Shown here: positions 9,330-18,116 of the stretch, in pieces
How the letters are laid out: every line of letters begins with the position of its first letter
Position numbering within the stretch: position 1 is the first letter of the stretch
Source of the DNA: Gordonia jacobaea
GTDB taxonomy: Bacteria; Actinomycetota; Actinomycetes; Mycobacteriales; Mycobacteriaceae
Direction of reading: 5' to 3'
Length of the DNA: 64,000 bases
NCBI RefSeq assembly: GCF_001186365.1
Contig: NZ_LDTZ01000018.1
Coordinates: forward strand, 186,001 to 250,000
Notes under the pieces: model-generated
Databases searched by the model: none
Told to the model about the DNA's origin: nothing
What the model saw: the letters and a program-made list of their open reading frames with translations, nothing else
Position numbers and translations under genes: made by a program

Positions 9330-10672
9330 CCTCGGCGAACGCAACGCCGCCCGGGAACTCCAGAGACAGCGGGAACTCCCAGGACACGGGAAACAACGCC
9401 GACAACCCGTGGCCGGTACGCACCGTCAACCGCAAGATCGCGGAGTGGATCAACCGGCTCGGGCAGATCTGGGTGGAGGGTCAGGTCACCCAGGTCTCGC
9501 GCCGACCAGGTACCCGAACCTCGTTCCTCACGCTGCGTGATCCGGCCGCCGACATCTCGATCACCGTCACCTGCAGCCCCGACCTGTTGATGCGCACCGA
9601 GGTGCCCGTGACCGAGGGCAGCCACGTCGTGATGCTCGGCCGACCCGACTTCTACGCCGGCCGCGGCACGATCTCGTTGCGCGTCACAGACATTCGGCCC
9701 ATCGGCGTCGGCCAGCTACTCCTGCGCATCGAGCGCCTCAAACAACTCCTGGCGGCGGAGGGACTCTTCGATCCGCGCCTCAAGCGGTCACTGCCGTTCC
9801 TGCCCCGCACCGTCGGGCTGATCTCCGGACGCGCGAGCGCCGCGCAGCGTGACGTGATGTCGGTGGCGCAAGCACGATGGACGCAGGTGCGCTTCGCGGT
9901 CCGCGACGCTCCCGTCCAGGGACCGACAGCGGTGCCACGCATCCTGGCGCACCTCGCCGATCTCGACGCCGACCCCGAAATCGACGTCATCGTGATCGCA
10001 CGCGGCGGTGGCAGCGTCGAGGATCTGCTCCCCTTCTCCGACGAGGCCCTGCTGCGGGCCGTCGCAGCATGCACCACGCCGGTCATCAGCGCGATCGGAC
10101 ACGAACCCGACAATCCGCTCCTCGACCTCGTCGCCGACATCCGCGCCGCCACCCCGACGGACGCGGCCAAGCGCGTCGTCCCCGACGTCACCGCCGAACT
10201 CGCGGGCATCGCCGAGATGCGCCGACGCAGCGCGCACGCACTGCGCAACTGGGTCCACCGCGAAGAACGGGTGATCGCGGGCCTGCGTGCACGGCCAGTC
10301 CTGGCCAACCCGTTCACCATGATCGACCGGCGCTCCGACGACGTCGAACGCATGCGCCGCGATATCCGGCGCGACGTCAGCAGGATGGTCGACGCCGAGC
10401 AGCGCCGCGTCGAACATCTCTCCGCCCGCCTGTCGACACTCGGTCCGGCGCAGACGCTCGCCCGCGGATACGCCGTCGTCCAACGCGTCGACGACGGCGA
10501 ACCCCACGTGGTGACCTCGACCGACCAGATGCCCGCGGGCGCACGACTGCGCATCCGCGTCGGCGACGGCGCCGCGGCGGCTGAGGTCACGTCACCACAA
10601 CCCGCCCCCGACGCCGAGAAGCACACAGCGAAGAGCACCGACACCCCCAGCACGAAGAGGAGCACGAAGTGA
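9326..10672 (+). CDS. xseA: Exodeoxyribonuclease VII large subunit
   Basis: XseA is the catalytic subunit of ExoVII, which degrades single-stranded DNA from both ends. The 448-residue product has an N-terminal OB-fold ([15 protein letters not shown] to about residue 115), then the catalytic domain with [25 protein letters not shown] and [18 protein letters not shown], all hallmark segments of the family. A coiled-coil-like Arg-rich stretch follows at about 300-375. The C-terminal 40 residues are low-complexity (Lys/Thr/Ser). Its GTG start overlaps the preceding stop, and its own stop overlaps the xseB GTG by four bases, so the genes form one coupled operon. Confidence 0.95.
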   Translation: MTSANATPPGNSRDSGNSQDTGNNADNPWPVRTVNRKIAEWINRLGQIWVEGQVTQVSRRPGTRTSFLTLRDPAADISITVTCSPDLLMRTEVPVTEGSHVVMLGRPDFYAGRGTISLRVTDIRPIGVGQLLLRIERLKQLLAAEGLFDPRLKRSLPFLPRTVGLISGRASAAQRDVMSVAQARWTQVRFAVRDAPVQGPTAVPRILAHLADLDADPEIDVIVIARGGGSVEDLLPFSDEALLRAVAACTTPVISAIGHEPDNPLLDLVADIRAATPTDAAKRVVPDVTAELAGIAEMRRRSAHALRNWVHREERVIAGLRARPVLANPFTMIDRRSDDVERMRRDIRRDVSRMVDAEQRRVEHLSARLSTLGPAQTLARGYAVVQRVDDGEPHVVTSTDQMPAGARLRIRVGDGAAAAEVTSPQPAPDAEKHTAKSTDTPSTKRSTK

Positions 10673-10947
10673 CCGGCCCCGCGAAAGGCAAGTCCGCCAA
10701 GCCGATTCCGGTGGCGCAGCTCGGTTACGAGCAGGCACGCGACGAGCTCATCGAGGTCGTCACGACACTCGAACACGGTGGCCTCGACCTCGACGCATCG
10801 CTCGCACTCTGGGAACGCGGCGAAGCATTGGCGACGCGCTGCGAGGAACACCTCACCGGCGCGCGTGACCGCATCGAGGCTGCCCTCTCACCCGGCGAGG
10901 ACGACGAGGATGAGGAGTTCGACGACTCAGATTCCGACGAGGACTGA
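10669..10947 (+). CDS. xseB: Exodeoxyribonuclease VII small subunit
   Basis: XseB binds XseA in several copies to form active ExoVII. The 92-residue protein contains the family pattern in which [45 protein letters not shown] forms the two-helix bundle (residues about 17-60; shown here in outline as [19 protein letters not shown] and LWERGEAL). The last 20 residues are very acidic (Asp/Glu), as in many actinobacterial XseB proteins. The GTG start overlaps the xseA stop. Just after the last codons the DNA has a 15-bp tandem duplication (GGACTG.GCTC, from 10941). Confidence 0.94.
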   Translation: MTGPAKGKSAKPIPVAQLGYEQARDELIEVVTTLEHGGLDLDASLALWERGEALATRCEEHLTGARDRIEAALSPGEDDEDEEFDDSDSDED

Positions 10948-10951
10948 GCTC

Positions 10952-10974
10952 GTCCGGACTGGGCTCACCCGGAC
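10952..10974. terminator. Possible terminator between convergent xseB and the DUF4245 gene
   Basis: GTCCGG (10952-10957) and CCGGAC (10969-10974) can pair around an 11-base loop in the 56-bp gap between two convergent stops. The stem is short and there is no U-tract, so this is only a candidate. Confidence 0.25.
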
Positions 10975-11003
10975 CGGAATTCCGACAAAAGCGCTCGAGA
11001 GCC

Positions 11004-11570
11004 CTACTTCGGCAGCGGCTGCTGGGCGAGCACCGACTGCGCCATCTGCTCCATCTCGGAGTCGGGACCGCGCGACATCACGGCAATCCGCACGTCGGAG
11101 AGATCGGTGATCCAGAACTTGTTGTCGTCGTGCGTCGAATAGGTCACCCAGGTGTGCCCGCCGATGTGCTTGGTGCCCGTTCCCGACGAGACGTCGTCGC
11201 CGCCGAGCTTGTCGACGAGATCGTCCTCGGACGCATTGGTCTGCGTGAGCTGCAGATAGGCGCCGGTGCCGGTGACCCAACCGACGTTGCTCGACGTCGC
11301 GCCGCCTGCCATCTCCCCAGTGCTGCCCGAGTTCGGCTTCCAGTCCTCCGGCGTCGGGGGGCGTCGAATCGGAAACGGCATGGTCCGCGCGTCCGCGGCC
11401 AGTCCGTTGTAGACGTCGTACGCGGGGGTTTTGTCGTCGGACGCGGTGCCGGTCAGTCCCACCGAGCAGTTGCCGGATGCGATCGCCACCAGCGCGCACA
11501 CCGCCAGCAACGGGATCAGCGTCCAGATCATGTCCTTGCCGCTGGTCAGGATGCGGGGTTTGCTCGCCAT
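11004..11570 (-). CDS. DUF4245 membrane-anchored protein (Rv1100-like)
   Basis: This 188-residue protein of unknown function has a short basic N-terminus, one membrane segment (MIWTLIPLLAVCALVAIA, about residues 15-33) and an extracytoplasmic domain with conserved WKPNS, GWVTG, YLQLTQT and TWVTY segments. Those features and its place between xseAB and glpX fit the DUF4245 family, typified by Rv1100 at the same position in M. tuberculosis. The start was set at ATG 11570 (MASKPRIL) since a GATACT box lies eight bases upstream; the frame is open to 11639 (MAAGTLVEG), which would add 23 residues. The membrane topology suggests a cell-envelope role, but nothing more can be said. Confidence 0.75.
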   Translation of the reverse strand: MASKPRILTSGKDMIWTLIPLLAVCALVAIASGNCSVGLTGTASDDKTPAYDVYNGLAADARTMPFPIRRPPTPEDWKPNSGSTGEMAGGATSSNVGWVTGTGAYLQLTQTNASEDDLVDKLGGDDVSSGTGTKHIGGHTWVTYSTHDDNKFWITDLSDVRIAVMSRGPDSEMEQMAQSVLAQQPLPK

Positions 11571-11673
11571 GGCTGACGAGTATCCCAGCCGCACGCCGCA
11601 CCCCTCGTCGCGCCCCTCGACCAGCGTGCCCGCCGCCACAATCGACTGTCACCGCCACGCGGTACGGTGCCGT

Positions 11674-13209
11674 ATGCGCGCGCTACAGCTCGTCGTGTCC
11701 CGTGTCGGGTCCGTCGTCCGACTCGGCGGCAGGGGACGCATCGCCGTCGTCGTGTTGTCCGCACTCATCGCCGCGGCGACACTCGCTGCGTGCGCCGGTT
11801 CCGAGGATCAACGCAACGGCATGGACGAGATCCGTTCGTCCGGCGTGCTGCGCGTCGGCACCGAGGGCACCTACGCGCCGTTCAGCTACCGCGATCCCAC
11901 GACGGGTGAGCTCGCGGGCTACGATGTCGACGTCGCGAATGCGGTCGCCAAGAAGATGGGCGTACGAGCCGAATTCGTCACCACCCCTTGGGATTCCATT
12001 TTCGCGGGACTCGAGTCGGGCCGATTCGACGTCGTCGCAAACCAGGTGTCGATCACGCCGGAACGCAAGGCCAAATACGACCTCTCCAAGCCATACGCCG
12101 TCAGCGAGGGGGTGATCGTCACCCGCACCGACGACAACTCCATCCGCTCGCTCGACGACCTCAAGGGCAAGACCACCGCACAGTCGGCCACGAGCAACTG
12201 GGCACAGGTGGCCCGCGACGCAGGCGCGAACGTCGAATCCGTCGAGGGCTTCACCCAGGCGATCAAGCTGCTCAACCAGGGTCGCGTCCAGGCAACCGTG
12301 AACGACAGCGTCGCGGTCTACGCCTACTTCGCCGAGACCGGCGACAAGAGCGTCAAGATCGCCGCCAAGACCGGAGACACCAGCGAGCAGGCCTTCGCCG
12401 CCAGGAAGAACAGCGGAATCACCGGCGACATCAACAAGGCACTCGACGAGCTGAGCGCCGACGGAACCCTGTCGACCATCTCGCAGAAGTACCTCAAGGC
12501 AGACGCCAGCGGAAGCGCTGCCGCGCAACAGCAGCAGGCCGTACCGCGCAGCACGTGGAAGATCATCGGCGACAATCTGTGGCCGATGGCCAAGGCCACG
12601 ATCACCGTCACCATTCCGCTCGCCGCGATCAGCTTCGTGATCGGGCTGGTGATCGCCCTGGTCGTCGCACTGGCACGGCTCTCACAGACACGAGTGATCA
12701 ACTGGCTGGCGCGCGTCTACATCTCGATCGTCCGCGGCACCCCACTGTTGGTGCAGTTGTTCATCATCTTCTACGCGCTACCCGAACTGGGCATCAAGGT
12801 GCCACCGTTCCCCGCCGCCGTCGTCGCGTTCTCGCTGAACGTCGGCGGATACGCCGCCGAGATCATCCGCAGCGCGATCCTCTCGGTTCCGAAGGGGCAG
12901 ACAGAAGCCGCCCAGACGATCGGCATGAACTACCGCACGACGATGCGTCGGATCATCCTGCCGCAGGCGGCGCGCAATGCGGTGCCGGGTCTGTCCAACA
13001 CGCTGATCTCGCTGGTCAAAGACACCTCCCTCGCGTCGACGATCCTGGTGACAGAGCTGCTGCGCGTCGCCCAACTCGCCGCGGCGCCGACGTTCGAGTT
13101 CTTCGCGCTCTACACCACCGCAGCCATCTACTACTGGATCGTGTGCATGGTCCTGTCAGCCCTGCAGAACAGGCTCGAGTCCCGCTTGGGAAGGTTCGTG
13201 ACGCCATGA
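11674..13209 (+). CDS. Polar amino acid ABC importer, fused substrate-binding protein and permease
   Basis: This is a GlnH-GlnP type fusion for uptake of a polar amino acid, probably glutamine or glutamate. Of 511 residues, 1-40 form a lipoprotein signal with lipobox LAAC (Cys40). Residues about 55-285 are a class-3 binding domain (GVLRVGTEGTYAPFSY, GYDVDVANAVAKKMG, FDVVANQVSITPERK). Residues about 305-505 form a His/Glu/Gln/Arg-type permease with several membrane segments and the EAA loop EAAQTIGMNYRTTMRRIILP. It begins at ATG 11674, five bases after a TACGGT box; no Shine-Dalgarno is visible. Its stop overlaps the ATPase start by four bases (ATGA). The fusion is common in Actinobacteria and Gram-positives. 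Confidence 0.9.
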   Translation: MRALQLVVSRVGSVVRLGGRGRIAVVVLSALIAAATLAACAGSEDQRNGMDEIRSSGVLRVGTEGTYAPFSYRDPTTGELAGYDVDVANAVAKKMGVRAEFVTTPWDSIFAGLESGRFDVVANQVSITPERKAKYDLSKPYAVSEGVIVTRTDDNSIRSLDDLKGKTTAQSATSNWAQVARDAGANVESVEGFTQAIKLLNQGRVQATVNDSVAVYAYFAETGDKSVKIAAKTGDTSEQAFAARKNSGITGDINKALDELSADGTLSTISQKYLKADASGSAAAQQQQAVPRSTWKIIGDNLWPMAKATITVTIPLAAISFVIGLVIALVVALARLSQTRVINWLARVYISIVRGTPLLVQLFIIFYALPELGIKVPPFPAAVVAFSLNVGGYAAEIIRSAILSVPKGQTEAAQTIGMNYRTTMRRIILPQAARNAVPGLSNTLISLVKDTSLASTILVTELLRVAQLAAAPTFEFFALYTTAAIYYWIVCMVLSALQNRLESRLGRFVTP

Positions 13210-14000
13210 GTGAACCCATCAGTGATCAGCCGGAGAGAGTCAATCAGCCGGAGAGTGTCGTCGACGTCGCGGGACTGCAGAAGTCCTTCGGCGACAACCA
13301 CGTTCTGCGCGGGATCGACTTCACCGTCGACCGCGGCACGGTGACCGTCATCCTCGGTCCGTCCGGCTCGGGCAAGACGACCATCCTGCGATCCCTCAAC
13401 GCCCTCGACATCCCCGACGCCGGCGTCATCCGCGTCGGCGAGCAGACGATCGACTTCGGCGGCACGTACTCGAAGTCCGACGTCACCAAGTACCGCGCGC
13501 AGAGCGCGATGGTGTTCCAGAACTACAACCTCTTTCCCCACAAAACCGTCCTCGAGAACGTCATCGAAGGGCCCGTCACTGTGCAGCGCCGCACCAAGGC
13601 CGACGCCATCGCCGAGGCAGATCGACTGCTCTCGAGCGTCGGGCTCGCCGAGAAGCGCGACCAGTACCCCCACCAGTTGTCGGGTGGCCAGCAGCAGCGA
13701 GTCGGGATCGTCCGCGCCGTCGCGCTACACCCGCAGGTCCTGTTGTTCGACGAACCGACGTCGGCGCTCGATCCCGAACTCGTCGGCGACGTGCTGAAAG
13801 TACTCAAGGGGCTCGCCGAGGAGAGTTGGACCATGGTCGTCGTGACCCACGAGATCCGATTCGCGCAGGAGGTCGCCGACCAGGTGCTGTTCGTCGACGG
13901 TGGTGTGATCGTCGAGCGCGGAGGTCCCGACGAGGTGATCGCACATCCCGCGCAGGAACGCACGCGTCAGTTCCTCCGTCGCATCCTCGACCCCCTCTGA
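13206..14000 (+). CDS. Polar amino acid ABC importer, ATP-binding protein (GlnQ-like)
   Basis: This is the ATPase partner of the fused binding protein/permease. The 264-residue protein has Walker A GPSGSGKTT, the signature [16 protein letters not shown], Walker B VLLFDEPTSALDPE and the switch His in VVVTHEIRFAQEVAD, all typical of GlnQ/HisP proteins. The first 20 residues (SEPISDQPERVNQPES) are a poorly conserved extension. The ATG overlaps the upstream TGA (ATGA), so binding protein, permease and ATPase form a two-gene coupled transporter. Most probably glutamine, glutamate or another polar amino acid is transported; the exact substrate cannot be read from sequence. Confidence 0.9.
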   Translation: MSEPISDQPERVNQPESVVDVAGLQKSFGDNHVLRGIDFTVDRGTVTVILGPSGSGKTTILRSLNALDIPDAGVIRVGEQTIDFGGTYSKSDVTKYRAQSAMVFQNYNLFPHKTVLENVIEGPVTVQRRTKADAIAEADRLLSSVGLAEKRDQYPHQLSGGQQQRVGIVRAVALHPQVLLFDEPTSALDPELVGDVLKVLKGLAEESWTMVVVTHEIRFAQEVADQVLFVDGGVIVERGGPDEVIAHPAQERTRQFLRRILDPL

Positions 14001-14164
14001 GCCCTCCACGACCCGCGTGCGCTGCATCGACGCCTCAGATCACGCCCGAGGCGGGTGAGTGAACTCGCACTCGCCATGAAAGGATGATTGACGGGCGTCG
14101 TTCGCCCACTGCCGCGTACGCCACTGCGGCCGCGTCACTGCCAACGCCAAGGAGTCGATCAGAC

Positions 14165-15160
14165 ATGACAGCCGAGAACCACCAGGCACCCGACCGCAAC
14201 CTTGCCATGGAGCTGGTGCGGGTCACCGAGGCCGCGGCACTCGCCGCAGGGCGCTGGGTGGGACGCGGCGAGAAGAAGAAGGGCGACGGCGCAGCCGTCG
14301 ACGCGATGCGCGAGCTTCTCTCGACAGTCTCCATGCGCGGCGTCGTGGTGATCGGTGAGGGCGAAAAAGACGAGGCCCCGATGCTGTTCAACGGCGAAGA
14401 GGTCGGCAACGGATTCGGCCCTGACTGCGACGTCGCGGTCGACCCCATCGACGGCACCACACTGATGGCCGAGGGTCGCCCCAACTCGATCGCCGTCATC
14501 GCGGTCAGCGAGCGCGGCACCATGTACGACCCGTCTGCCGTCTTCTACATGGACAAGATCGCCGTCGGCCCGGAAGCCAAGGGCGCCATCAACATCGACG
14601 AGTCGGTCGAATGGAACGTCAACTCGGTCGCCAAGGCCAAGGGCATCGACGTCGGCGATCTGACCGTCGTCGTCCTCGACCGTCCGCGCCACGCCGACCT
14701 CATCGGCGAGATCCGCAGGGCAGGCGCCAAGATCCGCCTGATCTCCGACGGCGACGTCGCGGGCGCGATCGCCGCTGCCGGTGACTACTCGACGGTGGAC
14801 ATGCTCATGGGTGTCGGCGGTACGCCGGAGGGCATCATCACCGCAGTCGCGATGAAGTGCATGGGCGGCGAGATCCAGGGCAAGCTGTGGCCGCGCAACG
14901 ACGAAGAGCGCCAGAAGGCGATCGACGCCGGACACGACCTCGACCGTGTGCTGGGCACCGACGACCTGGTCCGCGGCGAGAACTGCTTCTTCGCGGCGAC
15001 CGGCGTCACCAATGGCGACATGCTTCGCGGCGTCACCTACCGCCGAGGCGGTGCGACCACTCGTTCGCTGGTCATGCGCTCGAAGTCGGGAACCATCCGC
15101 CGTATCGAGGCGGTGCACCGCACCACCAAGCTGCGCGAATACGCCCGCCTCGACATCTAG
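14165..15160 (+). CDS. glpX: Fructose-1,6-bisphosphatase class II
   Basis: GlpX dephosphorylates fructose 1,6-bisphosphate in gluconeogenesis, which is essential in mycobacteria growing on fatty acids. The 331-residue protein has the Li-sensitive phosphatase metal motif VDPIDGTT, the early Glu in [11 protein letters not shown], and segments such as [25 protein letters not shown] and [14 protein letters not shown] that are characteristic of the class. Start ATG 14165 is chosen for an AAGGAG at about 14149-14154; the open frame to 14084 lacks conserved residues. The gene is convergent with the WS/DGAT gene, with only eight bases between stops and no room for a terminator. Confidence 0.95.
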   Translation: MTAENHQAPDRNLAMELVRVTEAAALAAGRWVGRGEKKKGDGAAVDAMRELLSTVSMRGVVVIGEGEKDEAPMLFNGEEVGNGFGPDCDVAVDPIDGTTLMAEGRPNSIAVIAVSERGTMYDPSAVFYMDKIAVGPEAKGAINIDESVEWNVNSVAKAKGIDVGDLTVVVLDRPRHADLIGEIRRAGAKIRLISDGDVAGAIAAAGDYSTVDMLMGVGGTPEGIITAVAMKCMGGEIQGKLWPRNDEERQKAIDAGHDLDRVLGTDDLVRGENCFFAATGVTNGDMLRGVTYRRGGATTRSLVMRSKSGTIRRIEAVHRTTKLREYARLDI

Positions 15161-15168
15161 CGAAACCC

Positions 15169-16605
15169 TTATACGACGCGCCGCATCCCGACCCGGTCGG
15201 TGACATCACCGGTCGGTTCGGCGACGGCGAGCACCTCGTCGAACCCGGCGACTATGCACTCGGCGAACAGCTCCGGATCCGAGATCGACGCGGCGTCGCA
15301 GTTCATCCCGAGGCATGCCGTGGCATTGTGCGTGATCATCGTCGCCATCACCGCGCATCCCGGGAGCGGACCGAACGGGAACAACCGCTCGACCTTTGCT
15401 CCCGCGACGAACGTCTCCCACGGGATACCCGGTACGTTGCTGGCCTGCAGATCGTTCATGCTCGTCGCGCCACTGAACTGACCGAGCAGCTCACCGGGCA
15501 TCCACGCCAGCACCGATCCGAGTGTGTTGAAGATGTCGACGGCGGGCTCAGTGCGTGCGGCACGCACCTGTTCGCGGATCGTCAACACCCGCTCGAACGG
15601 GTCGTCGATGCCCATCGGGCCGGCGAGCCTGCCGACCGCGATACGGTTACCGCCCTCGGGATCCTCTGGTCGACGCACCGAGATCGGGATCGCGACGGGA
15701 ATCGCGTCGACCTGCTCGCCCATCTTCTCGTGATAAATGCGGAAGCCACCGATCAGCCCGCCGAGGTAAACGTCGTTGATCGACGCCTTCATCGACTTCG
15801 CCACGGCTTTCAACTCGACGAACGGCACCTCGAACGCGAGAAAGCGCCACGAGAGACTGCGCTCCGCGAGCAGTGGCGAACCGGGCGGACTGACGAGGCC
15901 GGCAACGCGCGGCACCGAGCGCCCGTATCGCAGCACCTTGCTCAACGCATGCTTGGGATCGGTCAGCGCCAACGCCCCGCGCAACACCACACCCGCCCGG
16001 TACGGGGTACGTCGAATCTCCTCCCCCACCTGTCGAGCGAGTACCTCGAGCGCCGACAGTTCGGTCGGCGGCGGCGCGGGCGGTTGAGGCTTGTTCGGGA
16101 TCGGCTCGCGCGACGGCGAATGCAGTTGAGCGAGAGCGAGAATCGCGCCGAGCCCATCGGTCAGCGCGTGATGTGCCTTGAGGAAGTAGGCGGTCTTGCC
16201 GTCGGCGAGACCGGTGATCAGGTAGCCCTCCCACGGCGGTCGCGCCGGGTCGAGCGCGGTCATCGCCAGTTGCTCACACGTCGACAGCAGTTCGCCCATC
16301 GAGCCGTCGCCGGGCAGCCTGATGCGTCGAACGTGATAGTGCAGATCGAACTCCGGGTCGACGGCCCAACTCGGGGTGCCGGTGTGCAGCGGCGAATCCA
16401 CCACGCGCGAACGGAATCTGGGCGCCATGCGGCTACCCCAGTCGTGTGCCGCGATCAGTCTGTCCCAGTCGGGTTCGCAATCGTAGATCTCGATCATCGA
16501 GATCGTCCCGCGCAGTCGACGGTCGGTGTCGCCGCGCCACATCAGCGCGTCGACCGGACTCATGTGCTGCTCGGTGCCCCACTCGAGGGGTTGATCCTCA
16601 CTCAT
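15169..16605 (-). CDS. WS/DGAT-type acyltransferase (wax ester / diacylglycerol)
   Basis: This family esterifies diacylglycerol or fatty alcohols with acyl-CoA, making triacylglycerol or wax esters. The 478-residue protein begins with the typical MSPVDALMW segment and has the catalytic HHALTDG at residues 145-151 (HHxxxDG consensus), then a C-terminal domain with NDVYLGGLIGG and STLGSVLAW-like segments (here NTLGSVLAW) and SNVPGIP. It is the last gene of a leftward operon, overlapping the HAD-PlsC gene by four bases. In M. tuberculosis related genes Rv2482c-Rv2484c (plsB2, plsC and a WS/DGAT) are also adjacent. Whether it prefers diacylglycerol or an alcohol cannot be told. Confidence 0.9.
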   Translation of the reverse strand: MSEDQPLEWGTEQHMSPVDALMWRGDTDRRLRGTISMIEIYDCEPDWDRLIAAHDWGSRMAPRFRSRVVDSPLHTGTPSWAVDPEFDLHYHVRRIRLPGDGSMGELLSTCEQLAMTALDPARPPWEGYLITGLADGKTAYFLKAHHALTDGLGAILALAQLHSPSREPIPNKPQPPAPPPTELSALEVLARQVGEEIRRTPYRAGVVLRGALALTDPKHALSKVLRYGRSVPRVAGLVSPPGSPLLAERSLSWRFLAFEVPFVELKAVAKSMKASINDVYLGGLIGGFRIYHEKMGEQVDAIPVAIPISVRRPEDPEGGNRIAVGRLAGPMGIDDPFERVLTIREQVRAARTEPAVDIFNTLGSVLAWMPGELLGQFSGATSMNDLQASNVPGIPWETFVAGAKVERLFPFGPLPGCAVMATMITHNATACLGMNCDAASISDPELFAECIVAGFDEVLAVAEPTGDVTDRVGMRRVV

Positions 16606-18116
16606 TCGACAGCCTCCCCTGCGTCGTCACTGCGGCTCTCGTCCTGTTGCGAATCATCGTGTTCTGCAGTTCCGTTCGGCTCCGGCCACTCCGCCAGCGC
16701 GGTGATGAACATCTGGCGCACCTCCTCGGTGTGGTCGTCGATCGTCTCCGCCTGCCACTCCGATGTGTCGACGGGCGGCAACACGCGCACCTCGATCGTG
16801 CCCGGTGCCACGAGTTGCGAACCGCGCCACATCAATTCGCCGACGTTGCGCAGCACGACCGGAACGACGGGCACCCCTGCCTGCATGGCGATGTGGAAGG
16901 GCCCCTTCTTGAACCGTCCGATCCGAGGCGTCGGCGACCGCGTGCCTTCCGGCGCCACGACCAACGACGCACCCTCGTCGCGCAGTTTGCGGACCGCAGG
17001 CTCGAGCTGATTGATGGCCTTCCCGGCGTCGGCCCGATCGATGAACACCAGCCCGGCCGCGTCGAGAATCTGACCGAACACCGGAAGCCGCTGGATCTCC
17101 TTCTTCGCCACACCCGTCGCGTCGCGCTGTATCAGGTGGATCATGACGGGGAGATCGAGTTTGGACTGATGGTTGAACGCGAACACGCACGGGCGGTCCG
17201 ACGTCAGGTACTCGTTGCCGTCGAGCACGTCGACATGCACACCGGCCAACGCCAGCCCGACGTCGTTTCCGGTGGCGATGCCCGTCTGGACGGCGCTCTC
17301 GAATCGACTGCGCGCCACGACACCGCCTGCGATTCCGGCGGCGGCACCGGCGAGAAACGACCCGTACATCGCACCGGTACGCAGAGCCATCCCGAAGCGA
17401 TTGTGTGATGGATTGCGTAGTTCGAGGATCAGCCACCCTCTGGACTCCGCCTCGGCCCGCAGCGTCCTCCGAGGCGAGACCGCCGCGGGATGTCCGACGC
17501 TTTCGAGATACGGGATGTCCTCGTTGCCGTCGCTGTAGGCGAACGACGCGTCGAGATCCATGTCGTGTTCGCGCGCCAGTGAGCGCACCGCCGCCGCTTT
17601 GCCCGGCCCCCAGAGCGGACGGCCGAGCACCTCCCCGGTGACGATGCCGTCGACCACCTCGACGTCGGTGGCCAAGGCGTGATCGGCCTCGATCTCGCGT
17701 GCGATGGGCTCGATCTGGAATCGCGTTGCCGACGACGCGATCACGATACGGTGCCCCATCTCGCGGTGCGCGTTGAGGATCTGCCACATCTGAGGACGTA
17801 GTTTGGCGGCCGTCTCCTGCCGAAAAAGCCTGTCCCCCAGGTCCAACAGTTCCGCGTACGTCTTCCCGGCGAACGTCGGTTTGGTCGCCTGGAGCACCTC
17901 GGCGTAGTCCTGTTCGGATTCCACTCCGCGCAGGCCGATGAGTGCGAAGTCGGCGACCTCTCCGATTCCGAACTCCATACTTCGAATCCGGGCTCCGAAA
18001 AGCGCTGTCGCAGAGAATCCTTCGATCAGAGTCCCGTCGTAGTCGAAGAACGCACCGATGTGCTTGCCGCGAGGTGCAGAGCGGATCTCGGCCAGGCGGT
18101 CGCCCAGTGCGCTCAT
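16602..18116 (-). CDS. HAD-IB phosphatase / lysophospholipid acyltransferase fusion (PlsC)
   Basis: The 504-residue protein joins two enzyme domains. Residues about 18-230 are a HAD-IB phosphatase (FDYDGTL at 24-30 with Asp25 and Asp27; SDGNEDIPYLE near 195-205), similar to the SerB-type half of M. tuberculosis Rv2483c. After a Gly/Ala-rich hydrophobic stretch (about 247-270), residues about 285-480 are a PlsC acyltransferase with NHQSKLD at 315-321 (the HX4D motif) and EGTRS at 390-394. The acyltransferase half would acylate lysophosphatidate to phosphatidate; the HAD half could supply diacylglycerol or act on another phosphate ester. It overlaps both neighbours by four bases in the lipid operon. 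The acidic C-terminus is low complexity. Confidence 0.9.
   Translation of the reverse strand: MSALGDRLAEIRSAPRGKHIGAFFDYDGTLIEGFSATALFGARIRSMEFGIGEVADFALIGLRGVESEQDYAEVLQATKPTFAGKTYAELLDLGDRLFRQETAAKLRPQMWQILNAHREMGHRIVIASSATRFQIEPIAREIEADHALATDVEVVDGIVTGEVLGRPLWGPGKAAAVRSLAREHDMDLDASFAYSDGNEDIPYLESVGHPAAVSPRRTLRAEAESRGWLILELRNPSHNRFGMALRTGAMYGSFLAGAAAGIAGGVVARSRFESAVQTGIATGNDVGLALAGVHVDVLDGNEYLTSDRPCVFAFNHQSKLDLPVMIHLIQRDATGVAKKEIQRLPVFGQILDAAGLVFIDRADAGKAINQLEPAVRKLRDEGASLVVAPEGTRSPTPRIGRFKKGPFHIAMQAGVPVVPVVLRNVGELMWRGSQLVAPGTIEVRVLPPVDTSEWQAETIDDHTEEVRQMFITALAEWPEPNGTAEHDDSQQDESRSDDAGEAVE

Noticed and set aside
14857-17010. Long plus-strand open frame (717 codons)
   Set aside because: It lies opposite glpX (end) and the WS/DGAT and HAD-PlsC genes, and its translation is Arg/His-rich without any family likeness; a shadow of biased codons.
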